NCBI GenBank assembly: GCA_035318985.1
Contig: DATHDP010000122.1
Coordinates: 1-13,754 of the forward strand
Reading direction: 5' to 3'
From: VBAS01 sp035318985
Lineage (GTDB): Bacteria; Bacteroidota; Bacteroidia; Chitinophagales; Chitinophagaceae
Length of the DNA: 13,754 nt
Position numbers and translations under genes: made by a program. Below the pieces are notes generated by a model, which was given only the letters and a program-made list of their open reading frames with translations, was not told the origin of the DNA and searched no databases. Below are positions 6,052-12,753 of this stretch, piece after piece (positions within the stretch are counted from its first letter, which is position 1; each line of letters starts with the position of its first letter).

Positions 6052-7377
6052 TTACTTTGCTACCGCGATCTTTACTTTCTTATTCTTTATTTTCTGGTCT
6101 TTGATCAGCTGCAGTGTGTGACTGACCTTTATTTTCTTTACTGCTACAAAAGAAAAAAAATCTTTTGCTTCGATCAAACCAATATCTTCTTTTTTTAGCT
6201 GGCCTTTATTCGATAGAAATCCGACGATATCAATTTTATTCACCTTATCTTTTTTACCGGCAGCAATAAATAAAGTTGACCATTGTGGTTTATCCGGGAG
6301 GGTGCTGGTTTCCGGCAGTTCTATCTTTTCTGATTCTGCATCAACATATTCCGGCAATTCTTCCTCGGGTGATAAAATAAGAATAGCAGTGCCACTGGCA
6401 TCCATCCTTGCAGTTCTTCCATTGCGGTGTGTAAAAATATCTTCGCTGCCCGGTAAATGATAATGAATGATGTAACGGATATTGGCAATATCAAGTCCTC
6501 TTGATGCAAGGTCAGTTGTTACCAATACATTGGACGTTCCGTTTCTGAATTTACACAGGGCAGCATCTCTTTCCTGTTGCTCCATGGCTCCATGATAAAA
6601 TACATTGACAATATCTTTTTCTTTCAGCCATTTGCTGGTTCGTTCTACTGATTCCCGGTGGTTGCAGAAAACTATTGTGGATCGGTTACCCAGCAGACAG
6701 ATCAACCGGAAAAGTGTTTCCAGCTTATCCTTTCCATCACTCATTAATAGCTTAACCGCAAGTCCTGTATCCGCATCTTTATCATTATGAAAATCCAGCT
6801 TGACGAGGTTGTCTGTATTTATAAAACCAGGAATTTCCAATGCTTCGGTAGCTGAGATCAATACTCTTTTTGTTAATGATTTTAGGGAACCTATTATAAA
6901 AGACATTTCATCCTGGAAACCCAGTTCTAATGATTTGTCAAATTCATCCAGCACCAATGTTTCTATTGTATCAGTAGTGATATTTCCTCTTCTTATATGA
7001 TCAGCTAACCGGCCGGGTGTGCCTATCAGTAATGCCGGGGGCTGCTTCAGATTATTTTCTTCTGTTTCTCTTAAATGGCCGCCATAGCAACAGGTAACCT
7101 TAAATTGAGTGCCCATATTTTTAAATACAGATTCGATCTGCAAAGCCAGTTCGCGGGATGGTACAATGATAATGGCTTGTGTGTTTGTATTCGCCGGGTT
7201 CAATAATTTGATTACAGGTAAAAGGTAGGCCAATGTTTTGCCAGACCCGGTAGCTGATAATAGCAGTACATTATTGTTTTTATCAATGGCTTCTATAGAA
7301 GCCAGCTGCATTTCATTAAGCGACTTGATCTTTAATTTTGATAAAATACTATTAGTGGAAATTTTTGTTGTGGGCAT
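6052..7377 (-). CDS. DEAD-box-family ATP-dependent RNA helicase with DbpA-like C-terminal domain (DEFD variant)
   Basis: A 441-residue superfamily 2 helicase, expected to unwind RNA, probably in ribosome assembly. Motifs in order: Q motif Q24, Walker A SATGSGKT (41-48), PSRELALQ (73-80), TPGR (120-123), motif II DEFD (144-147), SAT (175-177), TTDLASRGLDI (287-297) and HRNGRTAR (317-324). Residues about 366-440 (KVNKIDIVGFLSNKGQLKKEDIG onward) resemble the DbpA RNA-binding domain, which in E. coli recognises hairpin 92 of 23S rRNA. Motif II has phenylalanine in place of the alanine of DEAD; the metal- and nucleotide-contacting D, E and D remain, so activity is likely kept. It is transcribed alone, towards the MazG-like gene. 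DbpA-equivalence is likely but not proven. Confidence 0.9.
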   Translation of the reverse strand: MPTTKISTNSILSKLKIKSLNEMQLASIEAIDKNNNVLLLSATGSGKTLAYLLPVIKLLNPANTNTQAIIIVPSRELALQIESVFKNMGTQFKVTCCYGGHLRETEENNLKQPPALLIGTPGRLADHIRRGNITTDTIETLVLDEFDKSLELGFQDEMSFIIGSLKSLTKRVLISATEALEIPGFINTDNLVKLDFHNDKDADTGLAVKLLMSDGKDKLETLFRLICLLGNRSTIVFCNHRESVERTSKWLKEKDIVNVFYHGAMEQQERDAALCKFRNGTSNVLVTTDLASRGLDIANIRYIIHYHLPGSEDIFTHRNGRTARMDASGTAILILSPEEELPEYVDAESEKIELPETSTLPDKPQWSTLFIAAGKKDKVNKIDIVGFLSNKGQLKKEDIGLIEAKDFFSFVAVKKIKVSHTLQLIKDQKIKNKKVKIAVAK

Positions 7378-7381
7378 AATG

Positions 7382-7389
7382 CAAAAGTA
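7382..7389 (-). promoter_or_regulatory. -7 element of the helicase gene
   Basis: On the minus strand TACTTTTG matches TAnnTTTG perfectly and ends only 4 nt before the helicase ATG (7375-7377). No TTG was found 17-23 nt further upstream. If functional, the transcript would be leaderless or nearly so. Confidence 0.4.
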
Positions 7390-7471
7390 AGCTAGTTGTG
7401 TTTGCCCGCAGGAAGTGATCTTTGGGACAACCGAAGTGCTTTAAGATTGCGTTGTTGTTGAGAAGCCTTAA

Positions 7472-7487
7472 TAATGTAGTTACATTA
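7472..7487. repeat. Short near-perfect palindrome over a stop codon
   Basis: TAATGTA (7472-7478) and TACATTA (7481-7487) form a 7-bp inverted repeat with a 2-nt centre. It covers the stop codon (7480-7482) of the unrecognised membrane protein. No T-run follows on either side, so it does not look like a normal terminator. It could be a protein site for the helicase gene downstream, or chance in AT-rich DNA. Confidence 0.3.
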
Positions 7488-7920
7488 CAGATTTGTCAAA
7501 AAAATTTTGCCAATATTTTTTCGAGGCAACCCCGAAATAATATCTATTCGAAATCAAAAGATGAATTGTCAACCACAAAATGTAGATTGGCTGAATTCGA
7601 AGTGAAATCAAATTCCCATCTTCTGGTGCTCCAAAGCCAAAGGACCAGGTATTAGTTCCCGGGAAAAATGATACAATCTCAAACAGACCTAAAATTAATG
7701 TTGCTCCTAAACACAAAACTCCTGCCTTGTGATTCCAAAAGAACATTCCTATGTTTATAGGAAGGATGATAAGACCCACAACATTCATCCAAACGAAAGT
7801 AATGTCGGTCGTCGATAGAGTCCAAACCAATTTGATTGCGTATATAATCAGGATCACTAAGGGTATAAAATCAAGCCATCGTTTTATTCTGGATTTGAAC
7901 ATAGTCGAAGATTTAATCAT
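7480..7920 (-). CDS. Unrecognised four-helix membrane protein
   Basis: A 146-residue protein that I do not recognise. It has four hydrophobic segments at about 18-34 (FIPLVILIIYAIKLVW), 42-60 (FVWMNVVGLIILPINIGMF), 66-87 (AGVLCLGATLILGLFEIV) and 108-124 (IQPIYILWLTIHLLI). Between helices 3 and 4 is an aromatic- and glycine-rich loop, TNTWSFGFGAPEDGN. The N-terminus (KSRIKRW) is basic, suggesting a cytoplasmic start by the positive-inside rule. The first ATG is used here; one six codons later (MFKSRIKRW) is as likely. It is preceded by 78 nt containing a promoter-like TTG-N21-TATGTTTA and an 8-bp inverted repeat (7928-7935 with 7972-7979). It could be a transcript of its own or follow the carbonic anhydrase gene. 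Confidence 0.6.
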   Translation of the reverse strand: MIKSSTMFKSRIKRWLDFIPLVILIIYAIKLVWTLSTTDITFVWMNVVGLIILPINIGMFFWNHKAGVLCLGATLILGLFEIVSFFPGTNTWSFGFGAPEDGNLISLRIQPIYILWLTIHLLISNRYYFGVASKKYWQNFFDKSVM

Positions 7921-7998
7921 TGCGCAATTGTTGGTGAGAAGTCATAAACATAAAACATTTTTTAATTGAATACCAACAACGGGGTGTGACATCCTTCA

Positions 7999-8661
7999 TT
8001 ACTTATCAAATAAAACATTCCCGCTATCAAGATCGTAGTAAGCGCCGATGATCTTAATTTCATTCTTTTCAACAAGAGGCTTTAAAACAGGAGTGGATGA
8101 TCTCAATAAATTAACCGCATGTACAATATTAGCTTTAACTAAAATGTCAATATTGGATCTTAAGCTATCGGGAATAATTTTTTCTTCTTCTTCAGCAGCT
8201 ATATAGTCCACTAATGTTTGAATATGGTCATTATGCTTTTCGTGTCCGGATGTTGCATATGCCTGGATAGCACCACAATTTTCATGACCCAGTACAACGA
8301 TCAGTTTGCAATGAAGATGTTCAACAGCATACTCAATGCTCCCTAACTCATAGTCTCCAATTACGTTGCCTGCCGTACGTATTGAAAAAACATCACCCAA
8401 TCCCTGGTCAAATATTAATTCCGGGGGTAACCGTGAGTCTGAACAACTAACAACAACAACAAAAGGGCTTTGTCCCTTTTTTAATTCTCTGATTCTATCG
8501 AGTGTTTCATCAGGATGTACAGGATGTCCACTTACAAACCTTTCATTTCCCACTTTCAACTTGTCTAATGGTGCGAGTGTAGTGACTTGATCGTTTTCCT
8601 GCTTTTGCTTACAAGCAGAAAACATGATTATGAATAATATTAGTGGTAGTATAAATTTCAT
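7999..8661 (-). CDS. Beta-class carbonic anhydrase, predicted lipoprotein
   Basis: A 220-residue zinc enzyme that interconverts carbon dioxide and bicarbonate. Numbered from the ATG at 8661, the zinc ligands are C73 and D75 with R77 in SCSDSRLPPE, and H126 and C129 in GHENCGAIQ. All expected active-site residues are there. The N-terminus is a lipoprotein signal, MKFILPLILFIIMFSA followed by C17, so the enzyme should be exported and lipid-anchored. A TTG six codons earlier also keeps the frame, but the ATG gives a proper signal peptide, so I chose it. It lies 25 nt after dapB and is probably co-transcribed. A link to dapB function, such as bicarbonate supply, is not evident. Confidence 0.9.
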   Translation of the reverse strand: MKFILPLILFIIMFSACKQKQENDQVTTLAPLDKLKVGNERFVSGHPVHPDETLDRIRELKKGQSPFVVVVSCSDSRLPPELIFDQGLGDVFSIRTAGNVIGDYELGSIEYAVEHLHCKLIVVLGHENCGAIQAYATSGHEKHNDHIQTLVDYIAAEEEEKIIPDSLRSNIDILVKANIVHAVNLLRSSTPVLKPLVEKNEIKIIGAYYDLDSGNVLFDK

Positions 8662-8686
8662 TTTGCCATTTTTGAACAACCTGATA

Positions 8687-9403
8687 TTACAACCCTAAGA
8701 CCTCTTTCATACTGTAAATTCCTTTCTTTCCTTTTAAGAATTCTGCGGCCAATACTGCGCCAAGTGCAAACCCTTTTCTTGTATGTGCTGTATGTATGAT
8801 CTCAATATCATCAATACCCGACGAGTATTTTACTTTATGTGTGCCGGGTGCCGGGTCAATGCGTTCACTTAGTATTTCTAATTCTTCGGGATTATCACTT
8901 ATATGATTTGCCCATTTTGTTTTGCGGGGAATATTTTCAAGCACTTGCTCGGCAAGTGTAATGGCAGTGCCACTTGGAGCATCTTTTTTTGCCGTGTGAT
9001 GTATCTCTGTCAATTGTATCTCGTAATCTTGATGATCTTTCATCAAAGAGGCAAGCCTTTTATTTATTTCAAAAAAAATATTTACTCCAACGCTAAAATT
9101 GCTGGCGTATAAAAATGCTGCATTGTTTTTTTTACTGTCATTTTGTATTTCATCTAATTTCTCTAACCAACCCGTAGAACCGCAAACTGTAGCGGCGCCA
9201 AACTGCATCAGCTTTTTTACATTATCAAAAGCGCTATGCGGGCCTGTAAATTCAATTGCAACATCTGCCTTTGCCAGGTTTTCTTTTGTAAACTGATCAG
9301 CATTATCAACATCAATTTTTAAAACAATAGTATGTCCACGCTGCAAAGCAATCTCTTCGATCGCTTTTCCCATTTTGCCGTATCCTATTAAGGCAATGTT
9401 CAT
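8687..9403 (-). CDS. dapB: 4-hydroxy-tetrahydrodipicolinate reductase
   Basis: A 238-residue cytoplasmic enzyme that reduces 4-hydroxy-tetrahydrodipicolinate with NAD(P)H in the lysine and diaminopimelate pathway, supplying peptidoglycan. The nucleotide-binding glycines are G7, G9 and G12 in IALIGYGKMG. The catalytic block EIHHTAKKDAPSGTA (133-147) holds H135, H136 and K139, with DAPSGT closing the substrate site. The C-terminal GIDDIEIIHTAHTRKGFALGA is also typical. At 238 residues it is of the short type common in Bacteroidota; E. coli DapB has 273. The frame stays open upstream to a TTG at 9451, but that stretch is repeat and promoter sequence, so the ATG at 9401-9403 is the start. It follows the parAB-DUF5683 genes. 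Confidence 0.95.
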   Translation of the reverse strand: MNIALIGYGKMGKAIEEIALQRGHTIVLKIDVDNADQFTKENLAKADVAIEFTGPHSAFDNVKKLMQFGAATVCGSTGWLEKLDEIQNDSKKNNAAFLYASNFSVGVNIFFEINKRLASLMKDHQDYEIQLTEIHHTAKKDAPSGTAITLAEQVLENIPRKTKWANHISDNPEELEILSERIDPAPGTHKVKYSSGIDDIEIIHTAHTRKGFALGAVLAAEFLKGKKGIYSMKEVLGL

Positions 9404-9419
9404 AAAAGAGTTAAGAGTT

Positions 9420-9511
9420 TTGAGTTCGGAATCAGTAGTCCGATGGTTCAAAGGTATAAGTTAAGCTTCAAGTTTAAGAGTTTGACTCCGAACTATTGAC
9501 TTCGGACTATA
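9420..9511. repeat. Inverted TTCGGA repeat segment between DUF5683 gene and dapB
   Basis: On the plus strand, AGTTCGGAATCAGTAGTCCG (about 9423-9442) recurs inverted as TTGACTCCGAACTATTGACTTCGGACTA (9482-9509, opposite strand TAGTCCGAAGTCAATAGTTC and onwards). The unit TTCGGA/TCCGAA plus TAGTCCGA occurs in both arms. Related text (TAGTTCGGAGTTATAG, 11164-11179) lies between parB and parA. Such GTTCGGAGTC strings look like low-complexity dispersed repeats. A promoter-like -7 box for dapB lies in the loop. Confidence 0.5.
9449..9456 (-). promoter_or_regulatory. -7 element likely serving dapB
   Basis: TACCTTTG on the minus strand is a perfect TAnnTTTG box. The expected start would give a leader of about 40 nt before the dapB ATG at 9403. 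No TTG is correctly placed upstream. Its presence argues against starting dapB at the upstream TTG, which overlaps this box. Confidence 0.45.
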
Positions 9512-9512
9512 A

Positions 9513-10124
9513 TTATTTTCCAATTTTTAAAACAAGACTGACACCGCTCGTTTGTGCAAGTTCACTATAACCGGGTCTTAATTGAAGTGAGAGATCGGGG
9601 CTTATATCAAAGTTTTTTAAGTGAGCATCAACAGCAGCGTCAACAACATTTAAACCCCAGAGTATTATAAATATCAATGCCGAATAATCAACATATCTTC
9701 TGAATTCATCCCTGGCAGAGCGAATAGAATTTGGACTAAGAACTTTATAGATGGGATCTAATTGATCATAATCTGTGGAATCCCGATCAGGGGGTTCTGC
9801 TTTGATCCTTGCAGAGTATGCAAACTTATACTCTTTATAAATTTTTATGTTATTAACGAATATATAGCCCGTTACTCCAAGTCCTCCATAGATAATCGGG
9901 ATCTTCCAATATTTTTTATTGTATGCCTGTCCCCAGCCGGGTATTATTGCAGAACGCCTTGCTGCAACTTTTGGACTGTAGACCTTTTGCTTTGCTGTTG
10001 TATCTGGCTTCGATTTTTTTGATGCTGAAGAATCTTTTATGGTAACAGTCTTTTCAGCAGGAACATTCTGCGAGTAAGCATTGCTTAAAAAAAATAAAGA
10101 TATGAGTAAGTAAAAGAATTTCAT
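9513..10124 (-). CDS. DUF5683 domain membrane protein
   Basis: A 203-residue exported membrane protein that I recognise as DUF5683, a Bacteroidota family of unknown function. An N-terminal signal segment (MKFFYLLISLFFLSNAYS) is followed by a lysine/serine/threonine-rich linker (about 23-50). The domain begins with the hallmark SAIIPGWGQAYNKKYWKIP (about 58-76), a helix (IIYGGLGVTGYIFV) and, after a polar region, a second helix YVDYSALIFIILWGLNVVDAAVDAHL (about 144-169). The end, SPDLSLQLRPGY...GVSLVLKIGK, looks like beta-strands. PGxGQ is the same turn seen in TM2-type proteins. The position between parB and dapB suggests an envelope role. It has its own promoter in the end of parB. Confidence 0.85.
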   Translation of the reverse strand: MKFFYLLISLFFLSNAYSQNVPAEKTVTIKDSSASKKSKPDTTAKQKVYSPKVAARRSAIIPGWGQAYNKKYWKIPIIYGGLGVTGYIFVNNIKIYKEYKFAYSARIKAEPPDRDSTDYDQLDPIYKVLSPNSIRSARDEFRRYVDYSALIFIILWGLNVVDAAVDAHLKNFDISPDLSLQLRPGYSELAQTSGVSLVLKIGK

Positions 10125-10143
10125 CTGTTAGTTCTGATCTGCT

Positions 10144-10218
10144 GAATAGCCTTGTTGCTGTACAAGAGTGCGATGCAACACAAGCTTAATAGTAGCAAAA
10201 CAGCTTAGTACAAAAATA
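10144..10218 (-). other. Structured leader or dispersed element upstream of the DUF5683 gene
   Basis: The 96-nt gap between parB and the DUF5683 gene holds GTAC near each end (10160-10163 and 10208-10211) and a 6-bp inverted repeat TGTTGC/GCAACA (10153-10158, 10175-10180). An alternative pairing is GCTGT with ACAGC (10157-10161, 10200-10204). Given the promoter at 10211-10241, nearly all of it would be transcribed as 5' leader. I have a recollection of closely similar sequence between genes in Chitinophagaceae, which would make it a dispersed element. No protein gene is supported here. Confidence 0.4.
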
Positions 10219-10241
10219 TTTTAATCTAATGGAACATTCAA
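10211..10241 (-). promoter_or_regulatory. Promoter of the DUF5683 gene inside the parB 3' end
   Basis: On the minus strand TTG (10239-10241) is followed after exactly 20 nt by TATTTTTG (10211-10218), a full match to the Bacteroidota promoter pattern. The -33 box lies in the last codons of parB. Transcription would start near 10204 and give an 80-nt leader before the ATG at 10124. Confidence 0.6.
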
Positions 10242-11144
10242 TTGCCCGAGAATTTTATTCAGCTCATCCATTGAATAATATTCAAAAGAAATGGAGCCAC
10301 TGTTGTCTTTACTGTGCTTCATCTTAACACGGGTACTGAAATGGGATGCTAATTTATCCTCAATTCGCTGAAAGCCGTCGGGCAAACTACTTTTTGTATG
10401 TTTTTTAACGACGCCATTGTCTTTATAAAGATTACGAACCAATGCTTCGGTCTGGCGAACCGATAATCCCTTTTCTTTTATCTGGTCAAAAACGAAAAGT
10501 TGTTTGTCAATAGAATCAACATTAATAAGTGCACGGGCATGCCCCATACTGATCTCTCCTATACGAACGGCAACCTGTATGTCTGGAGGTAATTTTAATA
10601 AGCGAATAAAATTTGCGATAGTGCTTCGGTCTTTCCCCATTCTTTCCGCAACTTGTTCTTGAGTCAAATCCAATTCTTCCATCATTCTTTTAAAACTGAG
10701 TGCTACTTCCATTGCATTCAGATCTTCACGCTGCAAATTTTCAAGCAAAGCCAGTTCCAATAATTGCTGGTCATTGGTCTGACGAATGTATGCAGGAATA
10801 TCTTTTAACCCAGCCAACTTTGATGCTCTCAATCGTCTTTCACCTGAAACCAAACGATATCTGCCAGAAGGCATTTTAGAAACTGTGACGGGTTGAATAA
10901 TATCATGCGATTTGATAGATGAAGCCAGTTCATTTAATGCATCTTCATCAAAATATCGACGAGGTTGCTTTGGATTAATATCGATCTCATCAACCGGAAT
11001 TCGGAAAGAGCCAGTAGCGGTTTCCACTACGGTAGGTTTCAATTGTCCGCTACCTGTTTTCAGATCTGCATCGATGCTTTGCAATAATGAACGTATGCCT
11101 TTACCTAAGGCTTCTTTATTTTGATTGGACTTGGGCTGGGTCAT
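10221..11144 (-). CDS. parB: Chromosome-partitioning protein ParB
   Basis: A 307-residue DNA-binding CTPase clamp that loads at parS sites and is moved by ParA. The N-terminal EALGKGIRSLL (11-21) is the ParA-stimulating segment. The ParB/Srx domain runs from about 48 to 140, with QPRRYFDE (60-67), the CTP-binding GERRLRAS (101-108) and ENLQREDLNAMEVA (135-148). The helix-turn-helix is TQEQVAERMGKDRSTIANFI (161-180). The C-terminal 60 residues (SSLPDGFQRIEDKLASHF onward) should be the dimer domain. The length is normal for a chromosomal ParB. It lies 29 nt after parA. I see no parS-like 16-bp palindrome (TGTTnCACGTGnAACA type) in the window. Confidence 0.95.
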   Translation of the reverse strand: MTQPKSNQNKEALGKGIRSLLQSIDADLKTGSGQLKPTVVETATGSFRIPVDEIDINPKQPRRYFDEDALNELASSIKSHDIIQPVTVSKMPSGRYRLVSGERRLRASKLAGLKDIPAYIRQTNDQQLLELALLENLQREDLNAMEVALSFKRMMEELDLTQEQVAERMGKDRSTIANFIRLLKLPPDIQVAVRIGEISMGHARALINVDSIDKQLFVFDQIKEKGLSVRQTEALVRNLYKDNGVVKKHTKSSLPDGFQRIEDKLASHFSTRVKMKHSKDNSGSISFEYYSMDELNKILGQLNVPLD

Positions 11145-11173
11145 TGAATGAGTTCTTAATTTTTAGTTCGGAG

Positions 11174-11977
11174 TTATAGCTCAAGTATTCTTTCTTCTTG
11201 TTTGATCTTCGTCATATTATTTTTCTGAAGAACTTCTTTAGCGAGGTTAAGATAATTAATAGAGCCTTTACTATTGGCATCATATAGAACAACAGGCTTT
11301 CCAACACTTGGCGCTTCACTTAGTTTTGAATTGCGGTGAATGATGGTATTGAAAACAATATCTTCAAAATGTTTTCTTACTTCACTTACTACCTGGTTGC
11401 AAAGACGAAGCCGGCCATCATACATTGTCATCAATATTCCTTCGATCTCAAGATTCGTATTCAACCTTGCTTGCACGATCTTAATTGTGTTAAGCAATTT
11501 ACCCAAGCCTTCCAATGCAAAGAATTCACATTGCACAGGTATGATAACGGAATCAGAAGCGGTTAATGCATTTACAGTTATTAATCCAAGGGAAGGGGAG
11601 CAGTCAACAACGATAAATTCATAATCATCTTTGATCGGATCAAGAATATTTTTTAAAACCAGTTCCCTGTTAGGATAATTTATCATTTCAATTTCTGCCC
11701 CAACAAGATCAATATGCGAAGGGATCAGGTCAAGATTTGGAATTTCTGTTTTTAATAAAACATCTTTTGCAGATGCTTCATTTACCATACAATCATATAA
11801 ACTTTGGGTAACGTTATGCAGATCAAAACCGACGCCGGTTGTGCTGTTGGCCTGTGGATCGGCATCAACCAACAGGGTTCTAAATTCAAGTACGGCAAGA
11901 CTGGCAGCCAGGTTAATGGCCGAAGTGGTTTTTCCAACTCCACCTTTTTGATTTGCAACACCAATAATTCTTCCCAT
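11174..11977 (-). CDS. parA: Chromosome-partitioning ATPase ParA (Soj type)
   Basis: A 267-residue deviant-Walker ATPase that binds DNA non-specifically as an ATP dimer and is released by ParB, segregating the origin region. The Walker A motif KGGVGKTT (11-18) has the signature lysine K11 and K16. Walker A' VDADPQANST lies at 37-46, and Walker B FIVVDCSPSLG (121-131) has D125. There is no N-terminal DNA-binding extension, so it is the chromosomal Soj/ParA type and not the long P1-plasmid type. It starts 6 nt after the UPF0173 gene stop, and parB follows after 29 nt, so the three are probably co-transcribed. Confidence is high from motifs and gene pair together. Confidence 0.96.
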   Translation of the reverse strand: MGRIIGVANQKGGVGKTTSAINLAASLAVLEFRTLLVDADPQANSTTGVGFDLHNVTQSLYDCMVNEASAKDVLLKTEIPNLDLIPSHIDLVGAEIEMINYPNRELVLKNILDPIKDDYEFIVVDCSPSLGLITVNALTASDSVIIPVQCEFFALEGLGKLLNTIKIVQARLNTNLEIEGILMTMYDGRLRLCNQVVSEVRKHFEDIVFNTIIHRNSKLSEAPSVGKPVVLYDANSKGSINYLNLAKEVLQKNNMTKIKQEERILEL

Positions 11978-11983
11978 ACTTAA

Positions 11984-12664
11984 TTAAATTGTAACGGTTT
12001 CTCCAATATTGATCAATAACAACTCGGCTCCTTTATCTGCAAACGTTTTTTTAGCTTTTTCATGATCGATCTTAATGAAACCAAAAGTGTCATAATGAAC
12101 ACCAACGATTTTTTTGCAATTGATCATATCCGCACATTCCGCAGCATCAGAAGCATCCATGGTAAAATTGTCTCCGATCGGTAAAACGGCAAAATTTAGT
12201 TTTGCCCATTTTGGGACCAATGTCATGTCGGTTGTAAGAGCCGTATCGCCACTATAGTAAAAGCTTCCTTCATTACTTGTCACGATAAAACCCATTGGGT
12301 TTCCGCCATAACTGCCATCCGGTAATCCACTTGAATGTTGAGCCGCCGTACATTTTACTGTAAACTCACCAAAATTCCATTTGCCCCCGGTATTCATGGG
12401 GTGAGTGTGTTTAATACCACGATGGTTGAGCCATTCATGAATTTCCCAATTACAAACAACCCGGGCTTGAGAATTTTCGGCAATGGCAATACAATCTGCA
12501 ATATGATCACTATGGCCATGTGACAAAAGAATAAAATCTGGTTTGATCGTGTAAATATTAATTCCCTTCGCCAGGTCATTATACGAAATGAATGGGTCGA
12601 ACAAGATCTTTTTTCCTGATGTTTCTATCATGAAGCAGGAATGGCCGTAGTAAGTAAACTTCAT
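11984..12664 (-). CDS. UPF0173 metal-dependent hydrolase (beta-lactamase superfamily)
   Basis: A 226-residue cytoplasmic metallo-beta-lactamase-fold hydrolase, counted from the ATG at 12664. The metal site is complete: H49, H51, D53 and H54 in SHGHSDH, H110 in AAQHSSG, D140 in YYSGDTAL and H190 in VGVHYDT. UPF0173 members such as B. subtilis YtkL have unknown substrates; relatives include UlaG-like lactonases and RNA-processing enzymes. The frame stays open to a TTG at 12721, but those 19 residues are not part of the family, which begins with the MKFTYYGHSCF-type strand. It leads the parAB transcript and diverges from the metallophosphoesterase gene. Confidence 0.92.
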   Translation of the reverse strand: MKFTYYGHSCFMIETSGKKILFDPFISYNDLAKGINIYTIKPDFILLSHGHSDHIADCIAIAENSQARVVCNWEIHEWLNHRGIKHTHPMNTGGKWNFGEFTVKCTAAQHSSGLPDGSYGGNPMGFIVTSNEGSFYYSGDTALTTDMTLVPKWAKLNFAVLPIGDNFTMDASDAAECADMINCKKIVGVHYDTFGFIKIDHEKAKKTFADKGAELLLINIGETVTI

Positions 12665-12685
12665 ATTTAATGTTTGAGATTCGGG

Positions 12686-12693
12686 CAAATGTA
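12686..12693 (-). promoter_or_regulatory. -7 element upstream of the UPF0173-parA-parB run
   Basis: TACATTTG on the minus strand is a perfect TAnnTTTG box and leaves a leader of about 15 nt to the ATG at 12664. The nearest TTG upstream boxes are 15 nt and 25 nt away, both slightly outside the usual 17-23 nt, so the -33 element is uncertain. Confidence 0.45.
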
Positions 12694-12715
12694 AGTTTTG
12701 TGAGTGAACAACGGA

Positions 12716-12747
12716 TTGCAATGACTTATGTAATTATCCTAATTTTG
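12716..12747 (+). promoter_or_regulatory. Promoter of the metallophosphoesterase gene
   Basis: TTG (12716-12718), 21 nt and TAATTTTG (12740-12747) form a good Bacteroidota promoter. The expected transcription start is 6-7 nt downstream, at the A of the ATG at 12754, so the message may be leaderless. This favours the ATG at 12754 over the in-frame ATG at 12721. Confidence 0.5.
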
Positions 12748-12753
12748 AGAACT

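Noticed and set aside
7422..7655. A 77-codon plus-strand frame over the end of the membrane protein gene
   Set aside because: It lies antisense to a better-supported gene, has no recognisable domain and its composition looks random.
9404..9451. N-terminal extension of DapB from a TTG codon
   Set aside because: The 16 extra residues come from repeat and promoter sequence, and the Rossmann fold begins with MNIALIGYG at the ATG at 9401-9403.
10121..10198. A 25-codon leucine-rich frame starting at TTG on the minus strand, ending in TGA that overlaps the DUF5683 ATG
   Set aside because: It has no ATG or ribosome binding site and lies in a segment that is probably repeat or structured leader. The coupling-like overlap may be chance, so it is mentioned only in the leader finding.
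11336..11624. Two overlapping plus-strand frames of 76 and 94 codons inside parA
   Set aside because: They are antisense to parA, which has complete motifs. They show no domain and are frame shadows.
12665..12721. N-terminal extension of the UPF0173 protein from a TTG codon
   Set aside because: The family begins with the MKFTYYGHSCF strand. The extension overlaps the likely promoter of the gene.
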